Shown in pieces: positions 56,500-64,000 of a DNA stretch of 64,000 nucleotides. The stretch covers positions 1,302,001 through 1,366,000 of the forward strand of contig JBANDB010000014.1 in assembly GCA_037576215.1 (NCBI GenBank), in the 5' to 3' direction. The stretch's first letter is position 1, and each line of letters begins with the position of its first letter. Below the pieces are notes generated by a model that had not been told where the DNA came from, did no database searches, and saw only the letters and a program-made list of their open reading frames with translations. A program made the position numbers and the translations under genes. Source of the DNA: Armillaria gallica. Its lineage: Eukaryota > Basidiomycota > Agaricomycetes > Agaricales > Physalacriaceae.

Positions 56500-59400
56500 A
56501 TGCAGCTCGAAATTTCCCAGCCAGAGATACAAAGACCCTCAAGGAAGGGTAAGGAGCGTGATCTCATGCATCGGGATTCACCCAGGGAGCCTCAGCCCAC
56601 TGATCTCGACGAAAAACTCATTGCCTTTCGTCGCCGTACAGCAGCGTACGCCTCTTTCTCTCGTTTCTGGTCAGTATTTGCTTATCCGAGTCCTATATTA
56701 GCGCCAGTCGGCCCAGGGACAAGTCTGAGCGGCCCGCCCCCCCCACCGCCGCCGCCTGCTCGTCAAGAACGTTCTCCAAGGCCCCCTCCCCCGCCTCCCT
56801 CTCGCCCTTCACCTTCACCCAGGAAACACCATCTCTCGCCTCAGCTCACCGTCTCGCGCCCATCTCAGGAAGCGGATCCCGATGACTTTTCTCGTCGCCT
56901 CAAAATATCACCTTCGTCTCCGTCTGCCCGTCCGGCTCAAGTAGCCAAGCAGTGCCATAAACTCTTTGATCCAGATAGAGACCCGATACCGATGCGACGT
57001 ACTGCGGAACCTGAAACAATGTCGGATGCCGCCAGCTCTTATGCCTCTCGGAACGGTCCAAGAGAACCAGCTGCCAGGCAGCTTTTTAATCATCGTAAAG
57101 ATGATCCAGTACGTTTCTCTGTCCTTAATAGGACACCAGGCCGACCTACTCCTACCCCAAAGTCATCGGGAGATTATATATCTGCTTCTTCTACTTCATC
57201 ATATGCTGCTTCTCAGACTTCATCCAGTTTTACATTGTCATCCACGACCGATGGGTCATCCGCATCCTCTGCACTGTTTGAAGGCCAACGCAAGTCGGCC
57301 GAGGAGCAAGGCACCAATGTCTTTGCTGTGCAGCTCAAAAAGTTATACAGGACAATTACCAGTCTCGAGTCCAAGGTGAATCAGGAGGACCTCGAAGAGA
57401 ATGAGGATAGTGGTAGGATTTTGCTGAAAGGTAAAGAAGTCGAGGATGAAGACCTCGAGAAGGACAAATGGAAGAAGAAGATCAACGATCACAAGAGGTA
57501 CTTTAGCCGTCTATTATGTTTCTCCAGATGTTAACGATTCATCCCTGTAGCCTGGTCGAGAACATTCACAATCTCCTCGAAATCTCCTTGGCTCCCAGTG
57601 TTCCCGCCTCCCTCCGCAATATTCCTACCAAGTACAACATTATTGTACGGCTATGGACGTATGGGTTTCACAAGCTCCTAGAGTCTCTTCGGCGCTCCTC
57701 TTTTACTTCTCCACTGGCCATGGAGCATCTTCAAGACTTCATTTATTACGCGTATACATTCTACACAGGCCTCTTAGAAGAACCTGCCCTCGGCACCTTC
57801 AAGAGCGGGTGGTTAGAAGCCCTAGGCGATCTTGCACGGTATCGAATGGCCGTCGCAGCAATGGTCACTGGAATTTCAAACGGCGGAGGGTCGCTCACGG
57901 CGGCTAATGTGTCAGAAGTTGTTCGGATAGCAGGCACGCCCTCTTCGAACGACTTGGCGCCTCCCGTCGCAGCCGAGGCCAAATCCGTCGGCGATGCACC
58001 CGCAGCCAGGATCGACGACTCTCCGTCGCCCAGCGTTGGGCTGGCTGCGGCGCGGCTATTGGACGTCGAACCCGAGAAGGAGCGATGGCGAGGGATTGCT
58101 CGGGATTGGTATGGCGCCGGATTGACCGATCAACCTGGGACTGGTAAACTCCATCACCACCTGGGTCTGTTGAGCAGAGAAGTCGAGGGCGAAGAGCTGA
58201 GAGGTGTTTATCATTTCGTCAAGAGGTGAGTTGGTTTGGATCGTCTTGTTCAAATTTTTCTCAACCTTTTTTCCTCAGCATGACTACCCTTCACCCTTTC
58301 ATGACGTCGCGCGAATCCGTTCTTCCTATCTGGTCCGCCGCAGCTCAGGCCCGACGTTCTCTTCCAGATGCTCATGTGCCTGACCTATTCGTCTTGTTGC
58401 ATGGCATGCTTTTCACCAATATTCAACTCGATGATTTCCAGCCGACACTCGCACGGTTCGTTGAACGCCTGGAAATAGAAGGCGCCGAAGACCGCGAGTG
58501 GACGATGATGGCCGCAATCAACATCGGTTCCATATTAGAGTATGGCAAACCCAGCGGTGTTTTGAAAAGGATTGGTGGTGTTGGCCCTCGTGACTCAGGA
58601 ACCGCCGCTGCCATGCGTGTTATGGCGAAGCGCGAACTTCTTGCCGAGGACAAGATGGATGTTGACGAACCAACAGTCCAGATCTCTCCTGCACTCTCAG
58701 AAATGGAGGCCGACTCTGGAGAACTCCCCTATGCTTTCAAGCTGCTCTGCAAATCACGTTTACTATGCTATCCCATGTCTTGCGCCGGCCTACGCGGAAA
58801 ACCTCCCCTTTCGCACGTTCTACAGTGAACCCATATCTTACAGTTGTGTTGACGTTCCTGGCGACTATTCTCAAACACGAACCTTCGCGGGAAGTATTGG
58901 AACGCAGTATCCCATGGGAAGAACTTGCTAAATTCTTTGCCATCGTGCCTCGTAGCATCATGACTGGGCAGGGCTTGGATGAGCCTGTACCTCGTGATAC
59001 TGAACGATGGAACATGGTGACAAGCGGCTGCGCCCCTCCATTGGCGGAGGACTGGTGTCTACGCGGTATGGAGTGGGTAGCGCGCAAGGTCTATGAGCGA
59101 GGCTTCTGGAAGAGCGGCGAGGACCGAAAGGCAGAACTTGAAGTACTCAATGAATCGGAATCGCAAGAAATGACGGACGGCCAGATTGAAGATGATGACA
59201 ACGATGACGCAGGCGAGAGAAAGAGCAGCGACATCGGCAAGCGATGGGTACGCATAGTCCGCTGCGCTGTGGGTATAGCTGGCGTTGTGGACGGGTTAAC
59301 CTGGGTCCAAGGAAGTCGCGAGTGGAGAGTTGAAGGTAAACTTGCGGAGAAGGTTGTGCGATGGAGGGAGGAAGATGCACGCGAGAAGGAAGCGGAAGAG

Positions 59401-60276
59401 CGTAGACGCATGGGCAATCGATGGGTTGATGACTCCATGGATATCGACGACGACCCTATGGACGCGTCCGGCGAAAGCGAAAGCGATGATGAAAACGACA
59501 CTGATGCGGTGAAAGCGTTGAAGGTAAGGCGACTCTTTTCATGCCCTTTTTCTTCTTTTACTAACTACTGTAAAGGCGAGGCGAAGATATCTTCAAAGTC
59601 TGCTCCACTCCGGCCAGGCAACTCTCATCCCTGTTTCGTCGTCTCGTCGCAAGGCTCGCAAAAACATCGATACTCGCCCGCCTCTTCCGGTTTTGGCTGG
59701 ATATACGGTTCTAGTTGTGGATACCAACATTTTACTTTCTTCCCTTTCGATGTTTGCATCGATTGTTGAAAGTTTGCGGTGGACAGTGGTTGTTCCCCTG
59801 CCTGTCATCATGGAGCTTGATGGCCTGTCTTCAAATCCATCACAATTGGGTGAGACGGCGCAAAGTGCCATGACCTATATGTCCTCCCACATACGAACCC
59901 ACTCTACGTCGTTGAAGGTCCAAACTTCGAAGGGCAATTACCTGACTACTCTGAATGTGCGCACGGAAGAGGTTGACTTCACGAACGGCACTCCTGATCG
60001 AAATATGGACGACCTTATCCTGAAAGCCGCCATTTGGCACGATGAACATTGGGTGGATCGATCGGCTCTGTTGAGGAGCGATGCTATAGTCAGAAATGTA
60101 ACGAATCCCGTCAAGGTGGTTCTCTTGAGCTTGGACCGCAATTGTAAATATCTTTTTTGTCATATTAGTATCGTGACTGACCAACCCTCCACACAGTGCG
60201 GCTTAAAGCACGTTCGCGCCAACTACCAGCTGCGAGCGAAAGGGACCTTGCATCGATTCTTTCAAAAGGTGTATAA
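56500..60276 (+). CDS. SMG6/EST1-like protein with C-terminal PIN nuclease domain
   Basis: SMG6/EST1A-type protein: in animals the NMD endonuclease, in fungi also linked to telomerase. ATG 56500 gives MQLEISQPEIQRPSRKGKER. A disordered N-terminus holds two proline runs (near 56735-56800) and Ser-rich sequence. The 14-3-3-like/EST1 helical domain reads QLKKLYRTITSLESKVNQED, NIHNLLEISLAPSVPAS, YNIIVRLWTYGFHKLLESLR and IYYAYTFYTGLLEEPA. An acidic stretch precedes the PIN domain: VLVVDTNILLSSL, VVPLPVIMELDGLSSNPSQL, NMDDLIL and LDRNLRLKARSR. The three acidic PIN residues are present. The last exon (splice after DRN-L near 60145) gives stop TAA 60274-60276; read-through would end at 60295. Confidence 0.9.
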
Positions 60277-60617
60277 GGAAGGGATCGCGGGCTGATTAAT
60301 AGCCATTCTTTCATCCGTTTGCCTGCTGCCCTTCTGGCCCCGTGTCCCTTGTGCAGACCGCATGCATCTTGCATGGCGCTTCCGCGTTGTCTTTGCAGAC
60401 ACGCGCAACGCATCTGCGATACAGCACGGTGTACCTCACGTAGAACGGACTGCGTGATATTATTCTGTTATCTGGGTTCTCATGGTTATTTACACATAAA
60501 ACTGTACACTCTTTCATACCCTCATCGCATATACCTTCATTTATAGTGTTTCCTCTGTCCTTTATATATTTATCTGTATCACCGTATAAGTGTTTGTACA
60601 TAAAATGTGATATTACT
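60277..60617. other. Convergent intergenic region SMG6 / DOMON-b561
   Basis: About 340 bp between convergent stops. It is AT-rich with several ATAAA-type signals near 60570-60610. No gene or structure is evident. Confidence 0.5.
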
Positions 60618-62244
60618 TTATAAGAACGGGGTGCTTTCGAGATCCTTTAACGAGTCTCCTTCATATGCGTCTAAACGACGATCAGCAGGACGAGAGGGGT
60701 CCGGGGATAGGCGAATTTCGTTATCCAATGCCATGTATTGGCTGGTAACAATTCCTAGTTTTTCTTGCTGAAATTGGCGCTTGAGTAAGGCGAGTCCCAG
60801 TAAATAAGCTATGAATACAGCCTGACAGTCCGTGTGAGATCATTCAAAGTAGAAGGATCAATGCCGCTCTCACCAATGCCCAGAACGACCACAGAGTATG
60901 GACCCATGTTGGTACGGCGGTTCTACCGCTTATAGTCTTCCATTCGTGAAAACCGCTTCGCACCTGGAAGGGGAATGATTATATATCTGCCTCGAATATA
61001 ATGTATAAGCACTTTCCTGGAAAAAGGCTAGGCACAATAACGTCAATCCTAGGATAGCGTGTAGAACATTAGAGGGGGGATGTCTGAGAGCGGATAGTCC
61101 TTTGTGGCTGTGAATGTAACGTCCCAAAGCTACCTGCAAAAAGTAGAGGAGGAGCAACAATGCACCGCAAATCTAATGACAGGACGGGTAAGGACGACAG
61201 ATGCACATGACAGCAGATGTATTGATCTTCACCTGATGTGAATCCAAAAAGTGAGTAGCCTGCGCGTCGAAGACGGCGACTGGACCAAGTCCCCAGCCAA
61301 TAAGTACGACTGGCAAAGCGATCCAAAAATTCACAGCATAATGGACCTTAAACCAGTTCGGCGTGAAGGTTCTACTCCAGCGCGCGACAAGAGAGCCGAT
61401 GGGTAGGAAAAATAGGAAGCCAATGGACACCAGGACACCATGAGCAATCACAACTCTTTCGTGACTCGGTGAGATACTTGTGGAACCGCCGTTTGAGCTA
61501 TCCAACTCCGGAGGCGGGCTAGGAGACTCCATCTCCGCTAGCTCCTTCATTAGGTCGAGCGTCAAGAAGCCAGCGGCGTAGTGAAAGGTGATATCAGCTT
61601 CAGGGTCAGAAGATTCAGGATTCGTTTGCGAGTATGCCCAGATGAAGCGCTCCATTGCATCAGTTGTACCCGAATATGAACCCGTTCCTCTCTCAATTTC
61701 GAAGGCAAATGTAGTCGAATTCACAGGACGCCACTGCAATTGACGTCAGTGATGGTGCAAAGAAAATCAGAATCTTGAGCAAACCCACTGCGGAATCACT
61801 TGGGACCTGAAGTGTCGCGAGTCGTGGCGGATTTGATACAAGACGAGGCTCGCTATGTCCGACCGCATATCGTTGTGAAAGTGTTACAGTGCCATCGCTG
61901 TTGGACCACAATATGACCATATGAGTCTCCGCCATTCGGCGGCCAAAGCCGCTGTATGGAATACGAATCAATCATTTTGTTTGCGAGAAATGATACAGCA
62001 AGCGTACAGTCCCATCCAGCCTAGGGGCTGCTTTAATGCCGTCAGTTCATCTGTTAATCATAGTCAGATGGCGCTTGCACTTTCGCGTAATAGATGCCCC
62101 ACATCTGACTGTGTCGGAGAACACTGTGGCATTCACACAAAGGAATTTGCCACATGCAGAATCACCGTGAAGTGCGTGAACCCGATAGAAAAATGTCAGC
62201 CACAGATAAATCCATGAAAGAATCAAGGATGTCGGATGGTTCAT
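60618..62244 (-). CDS. DOMON plus cytochrome b561 domain protein
   Basis: A membrane protein with an extracytoplasmic DOMON heme/sugar-binding domain and a C-terminal cytochrome b561 domain, expected to pass electrons across a membrane. ATG at 62242-62244 gives MNHPTSLILSWIYLWLTFFY, a signal peptide with a likely cut after RVHA. DOMON sequence includes GDSACGKFLCVNATV and MAETHMVILWSNSDGTVT. The transmembrane part reads HERVVIAHGVLVSIGFLFFL, VHYAVNFWIALPVVLIGWG, LLLLYFLQVALGRYIHSHK and HAILGLTLLCLAFF, with conserved His residues. A last helix VHTLWSFWALAVFIAYLLGL and a charged tail ending LKDLESTPFL follow. About five helices in total. Role in lignocellulose redox chemistry is known for relatives but unproven here. 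Confidence 0.88.
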
Positions 62245-62673
62245 ACTGGGAACGAGGGTTGACACGACGCAGGGAATCATTCATCAAGAGAGGCACTGTT
62301 CTTTATAGCGCTTAAGAATGCGATCATCTTACCACACATGCGCAGGCCGGAGGTAAAATCCCAGGAGACTGGAAATATTCCCGCACACCGGCATGCCGTT
62401 CCCACCGTCCTATGGTCCTGTGAGAGCCACAGGAACAGAAAGCCGCTCAACGGGTTCATGTCAAGATACATAGGTTTAACAATACATGGGTAGATATCTA
62501 GTAAAACATTAGCCAAGATTAGCTGTTAACTGGATATTGAATTGTTGAAAGTATACTCATGCAGAAAGATAAGAAAATAAAAACACTCCCGCACCTAATA
62601 CATAAATTTGACACCTTAACACGCGAGAATAACGTCAATTACTACCGTGAGAAAAAGGATCACACGGTTACCT
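62245..62673. other. Intergenic, upstream of DOMON-b561 and downstream of the NYN gene
   Basis: About 430 bp between two minus-strand genes. It holds the DOMON gene promoter. Open frames are short and unrelated to known families. No other feature is evident. Confidence 0.45.
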
Positions 62674-64000
62674 TCAGGATGCCGAGTGCTCTATTGGACC
62701 ACGACACATCCATACCAATCTGTACGAAGGCCTATCCAGGCGCCTCCTTCCATTCCACCCAGTTCCACAATACCTTCGGACTCGGCCAGGGCCACGATAT
62801 TGTCCGAATTTCTCCACTCCAGCTTTCTTGTAAATGGCCTTATCTAACTTGACCAGCTCGATAGCGATAGTGGAACGGAAAGGGCGAGATGTGCCATTGA
62901 GGCGATGGACCTCCAAAAGTCTCACAAGGCCCAGGAATCGTGGAGGAGGTACCTTGTGGGACACGGACTGGGCTAGTGCAGATGGATGTACTGGAGGAAA
63001 CAAGGGAGTGGAGATAGAGGGTAAGGTCGACGGAACTTGGCGTTAGTCCCGATACAGCGGGAGGTACTAGAATGGGCGATGTCGCAATGTATCCTGGCGC
63101 AATTGAAGGAAACTGTACTGGTGTCGATAAATTTCGGACGGGCTGTGCTCTTTGAGGTGATTGACACCAGGGGTTTGTGGAGAGGGGTGTAGGTCTGGTT
63201 ACAGTGCTTGTTGGCCGGATTGTAGCACCTGGTCAGGCGGCTGGAGTGGAACCTGGGTAACTGGCGGCGGATGAGCAGTGTAAGTCGGTGCAGGAGTAGA
63301 ACTGTCTATAGAATCAGGAGTTTGAGTCCTGCGAATGGGATCAGCAGAACGGGAGCGATTGTTTGTGTCAAGGGGAGTAGGCTTTGGTGGATTGGTGGGG
63401 ACGGGTGAGGGTGACTTTGCTTGGGATGGCTGTGGCGAATCGGTAGTGCCAATTTTCACTGGCTGTGTCGGCGGAGAGGCAGCAGGAGCAGAATTTGGGG
63501 GACATGGAGGTGACTCTGTCTTCGTTCGATCTGGTGCAACCTGCCTGAGGAGTCGAGGCTTCCAAACCTATCTTCTGCATGATTGCTGTATTCCAGTCTA
63601 TACACATTGATGCATGAGCTGTCAAACTGGCGTGCGGCGACGGGACTGAAGGTGAGATCACCACGACGTGAAACTGGCGCAGACGAAGAACGGCGACCGC
63701 GTACGCAAAGTCCCGGTCTCCAGTTATTAACACGATCGTCGTGGAGGGCTGCGGGTTATCAAATGCATATGCAAGCATGTCCACTGATATAGTGAGAAAG
63801 TATACAAGTTGCATGTTGAGAGGCGCTCACCAATGATCATCTGGTCGGCGACGTTCTTCCTCCCCATGTGTGGCGTGTCAGTCATTGAGACACCAGACAG
63901 CTGTAACTCAGAGCGAAGACATGACCCTCGTTGGCCTGCTGATTGCTCCGACACATCTACATATGCCTTGAAAAGCTTGATAGGACCGAATTGCTGTACG
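62674..64000 (-). CDS. MARF1-like NYN nuclease-domain protein, partial
   Basis: The N-terminus lies beyond the right edge. The window begins inside an NYN domain (PIN-like RNase fold) with FGPIKLFKAYVDVSEQSAGQ, MGRKNVADQMII and, after an intron, VDMLAYAFDNP, LITGDRDFAYAVAVLRLRQF and HVVVISPS. Acidic catalytic positions are visible (D in VADQ, D-R-D in GDRD). A Pro/Ser-rich linker follows. The C-terminal segment, after an intron ending near 62997, reads LGLVRLLEVHRLNGTSRPFR and LVKLDKAIYKKAGVEKFGQY, resembling a LOTUS/OST-HTH domain. Then the frame breaks: one extra base near 62796 separates FGQY from VALAESEGIVELGG in another frame, whose stop is at 62691-62693. Without correction the frame runs to 62674. 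Confidence 0.82.

Noticed and set aside
59091..59501. 136-codon Ser-rich minus-strand frame
   Set aside because: Antisense of the acidic Asp/Glu-rich stretch in the SMG6-like gene; reverse-complement GAT/GAC codons read as Ser-rich.

Overview
The window is nuclear DNA of a filamentous basidiomycete, most likely an Agaricomycete. The genes are dense, lie on both strands and are broken by many GT-AG introns of about 45-65 bp. Nearly all are single-copy eukaryotic housekeeping genes. Two kinds of protein are typical of basidiomycetes: a DUF6593 protein and several long Ser/Pro-rich disordered proteins. I see no transposon, rRNA, tRNA, CRISPR array or prokaryotic feature. I support 32 protein-coding loci, one of them cut by the right edge, plus one orphan coding-like stretch.

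Layout. 0.6-4 kb: TMA20/MCTS1, an SRR1-like protein and an acidic unknown protein. 4-15 kb: APC3/CDC27 (-), PTEN (-), CCT1 (+) and CDC25 (-), which is a chance-looking concentration of cell-cycle and signalling genes. 16-25 kb: a GDSL esterase of the IAH1 type (-), tRNA-splicing endonuclease SEN34 (+), EI24 (-) and the cleavage/polyadenylation subunit CFT1/CPSF160 (+). 25-37 kb: linker histone H1 (-), a tandem pair of mitochondrial genes (LYR-motif MZM1, then a GGQ release-factor-like protein), CAP/SRV2, a PhoD-like phosphatase, the COMPASS subunit ASH2/BRE2 (-) and an E2 enzyme (+). 37-48 kb: a long Ser-rich protein, a DUF6593 protein (-), a BTB-like protein (-), N-terminal glutamine amidase NTAQ1 (+), a small unknown (-) and ATP12 (-). 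48-64 kb: MSH3 (+), a predicted N-myristoylated unknown (-), STRAP WD40 (+), an NTF2-like protein (+), SMG6/EST1 with a PIN domain (+), a DOMON-cytochrome b561 protein (-) and a MARF1-like NYN protein (-, N-terminus beyond the window).

The genes do not form one pathway, but the arrangement is informative. Several pairs are head-to-head with very short shared promoters: ASH2/E2 33 bp, IAH1/SEN34 104 bp, unknown/STRAP 135 bp, ATP12/MSH3 202 bp. MZM1 and the release-factor-like gene are head-to-tail with only 22 bp between stop and start, a candidate dicistronic unit.

The most striking observation is a set of microexons that sit in the most invariant motif of their protein: 9 and 5 nt in the PhoD-like metal site, 6 nt in a STRAP WD repeat, and 11 nt beside the GGQ motif of the release-factor-like protein. 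Other points worth checking are an E2 whose HPN triad reads HPG, a probable one-base frameshift in the last domain of the MARF1-like gene, and an SRR1-like gene that does not close with GT-AG introns alone. I found no convincing novel multi-gene system. Exon boundaries were placed by eye from splice signals plus expected protein families, so gene ends are firmer than internal junctions.
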